This document shows positions 54,876-64,000 of a stretch of DNA of 64,000 nt, in pieces. Origin of the DNA: Hydrangea macrophylla. Lineage: Eukaryota; Streptophyta; Magnoliopsida; Cornales; Hydrangeaceae. Position 1 is the first letter of the stretch, and each line of letters begins with the position of its first letter. Location: contig CM066983.1 in assembly GCA_033977485.1 (NCBI GenBank), positions 111,505,580 through 111,569,579 on the forward strand, in the 5' to 3' direction. Under the pieces are notes generated by a model. The model saw only the letters and a program-made list of their open reading frames with translations. It was not told the DNA's origin and ran no database searches. A program made the position numbers and the translations under genes.

Positions 54876-56783
54876 TGAAATAAAACTACTAATACTAAAA
54901 ATTCCCAATCCATTTTCGTATGGATGACGATTACACTTAGCTTATGCAACAAGCCTTTTAAACCTCTAGGTGTCCCTAGTCGGACGAGTGAAGTCTCGTG
55001 AGGCTTCTCGTCAACAAGTCACCCACAATCATCTTTATTAACTTGTGAAAATAAAAATTTATTCAAAATTTAAAATATTTCAATGTCAACATCCTTCCTT
55101 GTTAAAATCAAATTCAAATGAAACTTTTAAATTATCAAGAGTAAAACAATCGTACGCCTTCCTACATTATGAAAATAATCCGAAAACATATATCAACAGA
55201 ATCAATAGAATATATCGAAGACTCGCATGTGTGTGAAGTAGTAGTCACGTGGATACACAGCAACTATGAACTTGGAATATAAATCAGATGACTATCTAGT
55301 GATGCTTCGACTACAAATCTCACGTTGTTAATTACACTCAAAAATGAAATCACTCGGAAACAGGTGTAATTACTCGAATATATGCAAGGAGAATAATTCT
55401 TATACAATGCAAATAAATCTCGCATATGACACGTAACAACATATAACACGACAGAAATATAGTCTCATTGGATAGATATCAATCGTCAAGTAAGTATTAT
55501 TACTACCATGCTTTTATTCCCTTTTTCTATCGGTTCCATATCCAAATCATGTTTTTATAGAATCAACTAGGATTTTACAAGGGTTGTAATGTTGGTCAAG
55601 GGTTACAGTTAAGAATAGAAAGGTAAAAGAATTCAAAACGTCCTTGAGTAATAGAAATAGCTGTAATATTTGTAACGCAAGGGCTTTACTACAACGACTC
55701 TTTATTATATATATATATTTGTTTTTTTAAAGATCCATTTTTTCTTCCAAGGGATTCATCTTCTCTTTTCTCTCTTTTTTATTTTATTTTTATTTTTTTA
55801 AGTATATCCATCTTTTCTAATACCTTTTCTACTCGATATTCTCTTTACACGAGTCGTATTAGCCCAATTTCTTTATGTGAAACTATTTCTCGATTACTCC
55901 TGGACATGGGTTAGGTTATATATTTTTTAGTGGCGAACTCCATATCGGAGGGGGTAGGATAATAGGTGAACAAAGAAATAGCTTATTTAAAGGCTCAAAG
56001 GGTTAGCAAGGGATAAAAATATTTGTATTGGGTAGGCCAAAGGTCAAAAAGGGTTTATTAAAACAGATGGCCTAATGTCATTTTCTAGAGTCACATGATT
56101 CTTCAATGTTATGATATCAAAGGAAATAAATTTTTTTTATTTTTTTTATTTATTTGTTTCACATGGTAACTATAAAACTAACTCGACTTTCAATCAAAAT
56201 AAAGAATAGTGAGACCAATTAACGAAATAATGCGCTATGTCAATGAGATTCGAATAACATAATAAAACCCTCAAAAAGAATGAAAGGCTCTAAAACTCAC
56301 CGGGTTTTAGTCTTCACAATATTACTATGTAGAAATCCAACTTATATTATAATTCAATGTTAATATGTATCCACATGACTACGTGCCGTGCAAAAAGTTA
56401 TGCAAGTATAAAATATCAAACAATGATTCTAAGGATATATAGTTCTCAAGACATACCTTCATAGATTCGGTAGACATCGGATTACATACTCTCTGGATTT
56501 CAAAATTTCAACGAAATCTAATTGCAATAAGAAGTAACGCAACATTGAACAATATTAAGAATCTGTACTTATTTATTTATAGAACTAATAAAATGTTCGT
56601 TCTTCTATATATATATATATATTTACAATGAATAAAAGAACTAACAAATGAACGAAATAAACGAAATAACAAAAAAAATTAAAATTCTGAATTACTAAAG
56701 AAAGAAAATAGTCGAAAACAAAAATAAAACGAGACAATGACCGAATATCCATATACTCCCCCAAACCAAATCACCGCATGTCC
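54876..56783 (-). other. Non-coding 3' region of the Athila-like element
   Basis: About 1.9 kb between the polypurine tract and the acidic ORF. AT-rich; short frames have no similarity. TA microsatellites near 55709 and 56607. Long non-coding spans at this position are normal for Athila-type elements. Confidence 0.5.
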
Positions 56784-57554
56784 CTATGCAGGTGGGAACA
56801 TGACAATGACATGGATGTAGTCCTCATAAAAGATAACCAGGACGTCCACACCACAAAACACGTCTGAAGGAGGAGACATGCCAGAACGAAAGAACCAATC
56901 GACTAACTCCCACTCCGGATGCGCCGCAGGATCAAAAGGTGGTCCCATCTCATCAAAATCATCCTCAGCAGAAATCTCCTGAATCAAATCTACCTCAGTC
57001 TCCTCACTAGTAGCCTGACCCAAATCAATCGTATCATCCTCAGGACCGAAATAAGGCGCAAAGATGGAGGCAATATCCTCAGGTGACCAGTCAGGGTGAC
57101 CCGGACGTTGTCGAACAACGTAAGGTACATAATCAGGGAGGTCCCTATAGGGATAAGTAACCTCAGGTGTAGGTACATTGGTCAATAAAGGATCAGACAA
57201 AGAAATGGCAGCTAGACCTGAAAGAATTTCCTTATCGTTATCATCGATCGAGGAATCAACCGAATCAGATGAGGAAGACTCAGAAGATGTCGGTGGAGCG
57301 CCATAAGGGCCGTCGATAACGGTAGGGTCATCACCGAGATGGTCATCCTCGTCCAAAGAATCAGAACAGATACGCATGGGAACACAAGGACGACGACGAC
57401 GATTCCAGCCAGGACGACTGTCTGGAACGTAAGACTTGGCTACCCTAGGACTTGGTATAATATCATAAGTGGAAGAACTAGAGTCGAAATAATGACCTGA
57501 CTCACTCGAAGACCTATTAGGTGAAGTAGGTGGTGACATAGGATGGTCCATCAT
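56784..57554 (-). CDS. Unidentified acidic, serine-rich ORF in the Athila-like element
   Basis: An intact 256-codon frame from the MMDHPMSPPTSPNR start (an upstream ATG at 57698 gives 304 codons). I prefer the inner start because the upstream 48 codons look like translated leader, including a TTTGGTTTCAG acceptor-like site. The protein begins with a serine/proline-rich segment (SSSES, SSSST) and has a short basic patch (RRRRP, near residue 55). A long stretch of D, E and S follows (SSESSSSDSVDSS, DDNDKE), then a tyrosine/proline-rich part (YPYRDLPDYVPYV). A hydrophobic C-terminus follows (DVLVIFYEDYIHVIVMF). I do not recognise a family. It sits downstream of the env-position ORF on the same strand. 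Unlike that ORF and pol, it has no internal stop. Confidence 0.55.
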   Translation of the reverse strand: MMDHPMSPPTSPNRSSSESGHYFDSSSSTYDIIPSPRVAKSYVPDSRPGWNRRRRPCVPMRICSDSLDEDDHLGDDPTVIDGPYGAPPTSSESSSSDSVDSSIDDNDKEILSGLAAISLSDPLLTNVPTPEVTYPYRDLPDYVPYVVRQRPGHPDWSPEDIASIFAPYFGPEDDTIDLGQATSEETEVDLIQEISAEDDFDEMGPPFDPAAHPEWELVDWFFRSGMSPPSDVFCGVDVLVIFYEDYIHVIVMFPPA

Positions 57555-58192
57555 GTGAGGATGACAATAAGATATGGGGATCGAGATACTATATTGATAT
57601 CGGAAAACTAAAACCTGAAACCAAAAATTAAGCCACAATTTAACTGTATTAGTCGGAGTAATAAAATTAACGTTACTAGTTGCTTGATTGTGTAGCATTG
57701 ATGAATTTCAAGTTTTAAATTAGGCAATTTAATTTTAAATTAAATAGAAATTCTGACATACTTACCCCCAAACCTAAACCTAAGAGATTCCTGTTATAGT
57801 GCAATGGGAGTTGGAATTGTTGTGCAATATTAATTCAATGACAATCGCTCAAAATGAATAAATGAAAACATTATATAGCAAGCACGAAAGTAAAACAGAA
57901 ATGAATAGCGACGTTAATGTTGTGACTAACCAGAAGCAACAGGACTAACACAAACCATAAAAGGAAAACAAATAAATGCAGAACGGGAATTAATTACAAA
58001 CCCACTTAACCAAAATAAACAGAAAGACGGAATAAACTAACCGGTCAAAGCCGGGTACATCACCATCCTAATAATAACCAGAAAAACAAAATAAATAATA
58101 TACAAGGCAGTGTCCACAAATGTCTGAATCCTCCACCCATCCAAATACAAGAAAAATGAAAAAGAATGTCTGTCACCCCTCCCAAGACTAGT

Positions 58193-59488
58193 CTAATCAT
58201 CCCCGCCCTCCAGTAACACCAGCTCCAAACCTGTACTCCCCTGGCCAGTAGTCGTAGTGCCATCGCCATCCCCGTCACTCCCGTCACCTCCATCATCCCC
58301 ATCACCGTCTCCAGCCTCCTCCTCTTCCTCCTCCTCACCCTACACCTCTCCCTGCTCCTCAGCCACCTGCTGCGTCGGTCTCAGAAAGGCAGACTGGTAT
58401 GCAGCCTTATCCTGGACTAGAATATCATCCAACTGGTCTGGGTGGGCCAGCTAGAAATATGAACGCATATAGGACTGGAGTCGCAAGGTCTCTCCACGGA
58501 ATGCACATACATTCCCCTAAGTCCAAGCGTACGGGGTATCCTCCGGGGGAGGGGGACGATGTGCTGCCTGCTCCCAACGTGCATGGGCCTGCTCGCGAGC
58601 TCTCTTTACCTCTAACTCGAGATGATCCAAGCTCAGCTTCCAATCGGCGGAAGCAAACTCTGGAATACGTCCATCTATCGGTTCATCGACGGGGATAGGG
58701 AAGGCCTTGGCCCGGAGAATGGCCGTAATGGTGCGAGGGTAAGGTAAAAGGAGTTTGGAGTCGGCAGAATGATCTATGGCCTGGATGGCGAGACACATGC
58801 CCTCCATAATCATGAGACCAGGATGAAACCAGTCTTCGCGATAAATAGCATGGAGGGCATGATGGATCTCCTTGGTCCGTTCTTGCTCGTGACCAAGGGG
58901 GTACAGGTTTCGTTTAAAGACATGGTCGACAAACCACATCTGGCGGGGCATATGAGATCGGCGTATAGACTACCCCGACCCAGATCGGCTGCCACACATG
59001 TCCTGGATAATATGTATAAAGGAGTGGGCTTTGTTGAGGACATTAAGTTTAGGGACTTGATAGGAGTGGGAGGGGATTTGGAGAATATCAGAGATGTTGT
59101 CTGGGTTTAAGGTGATGTCGCGGCCGTCTATGGTGGTGGATAGAAAGGCGTGTTGGCTATGGGATTGTTTATCATACCGTAGATTTTGGTAGAAATGACA
59201 GACTAGACGTGGGTAACTAATGAGGTCGGGGTTTCTAAAATAGAGTTGTGGGGCCAATTTGCGGGTGGTGAGGTTATTATGGCCCCACTTGGTATCTTTA
59301 TCTGATGCAAAATATTCAACATCGATAGCGGCCTCGTAATTGAGGCCGCGGTTGGCGTACTTAGGCCTTAACTCGTTAGGGTTAGGGTCGTCTGGGAGAG
59401 GGGGTGGTGGTGTTTGTTTTTCCTTGCCCTTGGACTTCTTTTGGGGCGGTTGGGAGGACGAGGCGGATTTGAGGGTTCGTTTGGTCAT
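58193..59488 (-). pseudogene. env-position ORF of the Athila-like element (plant transposon protein domain)
   Basis: One reading frame from ATG at 59488 to 58193, broken by TAG codons at 58970, 58517, 58451 and 58340. The first part begins with a basic, proline-rich leader (KKSKGKEKQTPPPPLP). It then has a domain of the type found in the third ORF of many Athila-group elements and often labelled putative plant transposon protein. The end is a run of E, D and G (about 58260-58340). In these elements the ORF lies between pol and the 3' LTR and has been compared to env of retroviruses, but its role is unproven and I see no convincing signal peptide or fusion motif. It is non-functional as it stands. 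Every break is an amber codon, as is the final stop. Confidence 0.75.
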
Positions 59489-60530
59489 TTTTTTTAGTAG
59501 GTGGGGACGAAATTTTTAGAAAAAAAGTTGAAAATGTCGGCTTTATTTTTGGTCTATGCCCAGAAAAAGAAAAGGGAAAGGGTGTAGGGAATGGGTCACC
59601 TGCAAAGGAAAACGTCCCGGCAAGGGACACAATCAATACAATTTCAACAGTTTAAAGAAATATGGGTTCATAGGGGAACACCCAACAACTGTGAGAAGAG
59701 CCAGTCCCTTCCCACCCACTGTCCCAACAAGGGCACACACCTTGCGGTCGAGTCACGGGGGACACACCATGTGTTTAGATCAATGGAATCATATATAAAT
59801 ACTAGCAACTCAAGTATTAAAGAATTTCAAAAATTGAATTACATTCCTAAATGGATGTGACAATGCTTGTAGATTCAATTTTGATTTTGACGTTTTTAGA
59901 ATTGTCAGTGCTTCCCATAATTAAGAGTTTGGAAAATTGAGTGTAAGCCTCTAATGAATGTACACGAAAATTTATACTATGGTTCAAGATGGTCTAAAGT
60001 CTTAAGTTTAAAATTAACGTAACTGTATTATTGTTGCTGATTAGTTCAATGAATTGTCGATGTAAAATTCACAAGTTTGTATTAAAGAATTCGAATAATC
60101 GATTTCGATGTCACTATATACTACTTGTGTCATCACAAAATGATATAAATTGGGTTCTAATTACTAAGGGTCATTCAAGGAATGAAGCAAGTCATTGGGG
60201 ATTACGTCAATCAACGTCCATCATTAAATGAACATATACGCTTAGACTTATCACAGCACAGTGAAACAATACTATTCAAAGCAGGGGTTTAGGGATCCCT
60301 AATTCAGAACCCTAAAAAAAAATCATCCATATTACCCAAATTAGGGGCTATGGTTATGTGTATAGCAATCTGTGTGTGTATTTGTATCACCCTAACCCAG
60401 GGTAGGATTAGGGATTACAAAATGTTCTTAGTGAGTGTAGAGATTGAGTCTAGGATTTAGGGTTTCAAAAACCCCCAATTGTTAATCCCAATTTTGAGTT
60501 GTGTTCACTGAACTATGGCTGTATATATAT

Positions 60531-60700
60531 GGGTAATGCTACGTGCACATAAAATGTGCACATAAAGTGTGCACATAAAGATCTGAGCCATTCATTTTTG
60601 TGGGGTCCATCCTTGCACACATAGGACCCACCAAAATGAATGGGCTAGATCTTTATGTGCACACTTTATGTGCACATTTTATGTGCACGAATCATTACTC
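60531..60700. mobile_element. Foldback MITE inside the Athila-like element
   Basis: GGGTAATGCTACGTGCACAT at the left and TGTGCACGAATCATTACTC at the right. The arms (TAAAATGTGCACATAAAGTG and complement, then ATGAATGG/CCATTCAT) make a near-perfect hairpin of ~65 bp per arm. GTATATATAT flanks both sides, consistent with a 9-10-bp duplication. The terminus is of the GAGTAAT type. Confidence 0.87.
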
Positions 60701-60979
60701 GTATATATATATATGTACATAATCCCCAAAGGACAAATCACAATTCCCAAACCCCAAACCCTGATTAAAGTCAGTGAGTGTGTGTGTATGTAGCATCTGT
60801 GTACAGCTTTTAGGGTTCATGAGTTTGGTCGAGGGTTTCAAGAACCCCCAAATACACAAACCCTAACTGGGTTTAGTTACAAATCTGTGTGTGGTTGATG
60901 CATATAAACATAGGTATATATATATCTACTGAAATTTGAACTATATATATGTATCTATTTATATATGTATGTATATACC

Positions 60980-61220
60980 TGTAACGAGAGGGAGCAAGGA
61001 AGAGAGAGTGTTGGCCGCGGTTTGTGCGAGCGTAGCTGCGGCAGCGATGTGTTTGGTGGTCCGGCGATGATGGTCGGCGTTGGTGTGGTGGTGATTGTTG
61101 GTGGAGAGGAAGAGAGATAAAGAGAATCGCAAGGGAGGGAGAGAGACGCTGAGAGACCAAACGAAGAAAGGAGAGAGAAGAGAATTGAAAAAAATTAGGG
61201 CACATCCTTATATTTAAAGG
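60980..61220 (-). promoter_or_regulatory. Promoter-like segment upstream of the env-position ORF
   Basis: On the minus strand a TATA-like TTTAAATATA (61209-61218) is followed by a long CT-rich leader and a donor-like TTACAG|GTATAT at ~60979. An acceptor-like CCTTTGCAG|GTGACC occurs at ~59600, 110 bp before the env-position ATG. Together they could make a spliced internal transcript. All of this is read by eye. Confidence 0.35.
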
Positions 61221-61224
61221 AACG

Positions 61225-61580
61225 GGCACCTCGCGCGAGCGGGCTGCGCGAGCGAGCATCGCGGGCGCGGATCTCTCCGCGAGGAGAAGCTGAGGCTATG
61301 TTTTGAGTTCAAGAATTTTTCCTTAAGTGACAAATCCGCGCTAGCGGACCGCTCTAGCGAGAACCTCGCGCGCGCGATTTTAAGCGCGAGGTTGGCCAGA
61401 ACCTCATCCTCAAAATATTTCCAAAAAAATTTCTAAGTCTCACGATCGCTCGAGCGGGCTGCGCCAGCGACCATTTCGCGCGCGCGATCTGAGGTGCGAG
61501 TTTGGGCAGAGAGTTGGTGGAGGTTTTGTCCTAAAATTTGTCTAAGGGGAATTCTCGCGCGAGCGGGCCGCGCGAGATGT
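61225..61580. repeat. Cluster of GCGCGAGCGG palindromic motifs
   Basis: CGCGCGAGCGGGCTGCGCGA and variants (CGCTCGAGCGGGCTGCGC, CGCGCGAGCGGGCCGCGCGA, plus shorter CGCGCGCGAT) occur in three or four groups. The same words appear in the probable 3' LTR at 54555-54655. Confidence 0.88.
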
Positions 61581-61867
61581 TAAATTCTCAATTTTCTCTT
61601 TTGTTTTCTTGTGTAAGTGTTTGAAAATTCAATTTTTATCATTTTGAACAATTAACTCTCAAACATTAGCAGACAAAACTCCAAAAAAAAAAAAAAAAAA
61701 CGAACAAAACTAAAGAAAAGTCTAATAAAAACTTGGGTTGCCTCCCAAGAAGCACTAAGTTTTACGTCGTTAGCTCGACCGATGCATGTGCTCAGTCGAG
61801 ATAGACCGGGTCAACCAGATCTATTGATTTGATTTCTCTTTCCTCTGTCTCGTCAGACCGGTACGGC

Positions 61868-64000
61868 TTAAGCCGTTGTCCGTTTACTGGTTCCGTTGTT
61901 TGTGTCTTGGATTTCAATTGCTCCATGCGGGAACACTTGCATTATTATAAACGGACCTTCCCAGCGGGAACGTAACTTTCCTGGAAACAACCTTAATTTT
62001 GAATTAAACAACCAGACGTGTCGTCTGACCTCAAAATTTTTTCTTACGATCATCTTGTCGTGGAACACTTTCAAACGTTCTTTATAGATTTTCGAATTCT
62101 CATACGCCTCGTTTCTCAATTCTTCAAGTTATTGTAATTAAAGTTTACGATGACATCCTACCACTGTTATATCTTGGTTAAGCTCTTTTTACAGCCCAGT
62201 ACGACTTATGTTCAAGTTCCATCGGTAGATGGCACGCCTTTCCAAAAACTAGTCGGTATGGAGACATTCCAATAGGAGTTTTATAAGCCGTTCGATATGC
62301 CAAGAGTGCATCGGTTAGTCGCAACGACCAATCTTTGCGATCTGGACGCATTATTTTTTCCAATATTTTTTTACCTCTCTATTAGACACTTCAACTTGGC
62401 CCTGGCCGGGTTTGTGGATGGTATGCCGTGCCTACTTTGTGAGTAACAAAGTATTTTCGGACGAGTGCCTCAAAGTGACGATTACAGAAATGTTTACCTC
62501 CGTCGTTTATAATTGCTCGTGGTGTGCCGAAATGACAAAATATGCTATCTTTTATAAATTGAACCACAGCTTTATGGTCGTTCATTTTAGTCGCAACATC
62601 CTCCACCCACTTAGAAACATAGTCGACCGCGACTAGAATATATTCGTACCCAAAGGATGACAGAAATAGACCCATAAAGTCGATACCCCAAACATCAAAT
62701 ATTTCTATAATAAGGATTGGGGTCATGGGCATCGCATCATGACGTGACATGTTACCTATTTGTTGGCATCAGATACAATTCTGACAGAATTCATGTGCGT
62801 CTTTAAATATGGTTGGCCAATATAATCCGCTTTGGAGAACTTTAGCTGCCGTACGACGGCCTCCAAAGTGACCTCCGCATTCTAAAGAGTGACAGAAGTT
62901 CAAAATTGAATTGAACTCACTCTCTGGAACACACCGTCGTATAATTTGATCAGAACAGTGTTTAAATAATAGTGGGTCATCCCAGTAATAATGTTTAATT
63001 TGAGAAAAGAACCGATCTTTGTCTAAACAAGACCACGTACGCGGGATATATCCCGTAGCTAAGAAATTGACAATATCACTGAACCACAGACGTTTTACGA
63101 TAGATAACGCAAATGATTGCTCGTCCAGAAACGAATCCTTTAGAGGGGTAATCTCGTTAGATTCTACAAGAATTCGTGACAAGTGGCCATCTACAACATT
63201 TTCAGAACCCTTTTTATCACGTATTTCATAATTAAACTCTTGAAGGAGTAAAATCCATCGGATTAATCTAGGTTTCATTTCTTTCTTATTCAATAAGTGA
63301 CGTAATGCGGCATGATCGGTATACACAATAACCTTTGATCCCAATAAGTATGAACAGAATTTGTCGAGGGCAAACACAACCGCAAGTAATTCTTTTTCAG
63401 TTGTCGTATAGTTTAATTGCGCGTCATTTAGTATTTTACTCGCGTAATAAATTACGTGAGGAATTTTACTAACTTTTTGTCCCAAAATGGCTCCAACGGC
63501 ATAATCGGAAGCATCACACATCAATTCAAACGGTAATGACCAATCAGGGGATTGGATTACCGGCGCCGTGGATAGTAAGGTTCACAACGTTTCAAAAGCT
63601 TTCAGACATTCATTGTCAAAGACAAAAGGGACATCCTTGGCAAGAAGGTTGCACAAGGGGCGTGAAATTTTACTAAAGTCTTTGATAAATCGTCTATAGA
63701 AGCCGGCATGACCAAGGAAGGAACGGATTTGACGAATGGACGATGGCGGTGAAAGTTTGTCTATTAACTCGATTTTCACTTTATCAACCTCTATATCTTG
63801 CTTGGATACAACGTGACCGAAGACTATTCCCTCTTGAACCATGAAATAGCTTTTCTCCCAACTCAAAACCAAATTTGTTTCCTCGCATCGGGCGAGGACT
63901 TTCGTAAGATTTTGAAGGCATTCATCAAATGTAGGTCCGAAAACTGAGAAATCGTCCATAAATATCTCGAGGAATTTCTCAACCATGTTCGAGAAAATTG
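61868..64000 (-). pseudogene. Athila-like gypsy pol: reverse transcriptase, RNase H, integrase (partial, decayed)
   Basis: Minus-strand polyprotein entering from beyond the window end. Order: the end of reverse transcriptase with the active-site FMDDFSVFG (63930-63960) and FLGHAGFYRRFIKDFSKI; RNase H ([40 protein letters not shown]); integrase with the HHCC zinc region (~62780-62900), the DDE core (GIDFMG; NDGG in place of the usual SDGG), and a C-terminal part (LFPGKLRSRWEGPF). The domain order RT-RH-IN and the sequence style place it in the Athila lineage. Damage: TGA stops at 63582 and 62769, paired small indels around 62355-62410, and a TAA at 62178. A frameshift and two more TAA codons then lie before the last frame (61868-62119). 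It is not autonomous. Confidence 0.9.

Larger units (their letters stand above)
59489..61867 (-). other. Spacer between pol and the env-position ORF
   Basis: Holds the MITE at 60531-60700, a palindrome cluster at 61225-61580, and a promoter-like stretch at 60980-61220. At ~61733-61755 is TTGGGTTGCCTCCCAAGAAG, a sequence common at this place in Athila-group elements, and next to it an A run (61682-61700). Other short frames are not supported. Confidence 0.6.

Overview
The window is nuclear DNA of a dicot-like flowering plant. The evidence is an intact intronless PLS-class pentatricopeptide repeat (PPR) gene closest, from memory, to Arabidopsis At2g37310; a small Tudor-like PTM/DIR17-type gene; telo-box-like promoter motifs; and a dense load of typical plant transposons (Ty3/gypsy with Athila-like coding, tRNA-iMet-primed LTR elements, hAT, Mutator, PIF/Harbinger, Stowaway, a CACTA end and a tRNA-derived SINE). 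I cannot name the species. The DNA is AT-rich with many simple repeats.

Layout. 1-6.5 kb is intergenic with small MITEs. 6.5-11.2 kb is the gene island: a PPR editing-factor-like gene (+), a broken inverted copy of its first ~1.2 kb (-), and the PTM/DIR17-like gene (+). 13.3-14.9 kb is a frameshifted, truncated pseudogene of a plant NFRKB-like protein. 15.5-19.0 kb is a complete non-autonomous LTR element (TSD taatc) with a 979-bp hAT element inserted in its 3' LTR. 20.1-22.7 kb is a solo LTR. 23.8-25.2 kb is a second, unrelated PPR pseudogene. 25-38 kb is packed with small DNA transposons, many with exact target-site duplications, including a 3.25-kb Mutator-like element holding a MITE that itself holds a GC-rich element. 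38.7-49.3 kb has LTR-derived sequence with two more solo LTRs (TSDs atctc and cttaa). 50-53.4 kb has a Stowaway MITE, a MITE, a fragment of a KNOLLE/SYP11-type syntaxin and three ~230-bp tandem repeats. 53.5-64 kb is the 3' part of a decayed Athila-like gypsy element on the minus strand: probable 3' LTR, polypurine tract, an unidentified acidic ORF, an env-position ORF, and integrase, RNase H and reverse transcriptase running off the window end.

Only two host genes look intact (PPR at 6953-8974 and PTM/DIR17-like at 10682-11194). Everything else with coding similarity is a pseudogene or transposon ORF. The points most worth following are: clusters of palindromic CG-rich motifs, different in each LTR family; a micro-ORF near the 3' end of the solo LTRs whose last codons differ only silently between two copies; the natural long inverted repeat at the PPR gene; and several MITE families sharing a GAGTAAT-type end with 9-bp target duplications. 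All boundaries were read by eye. TSD and terminal-repeat matches are direct observations; family names rest on recall and were not searched.
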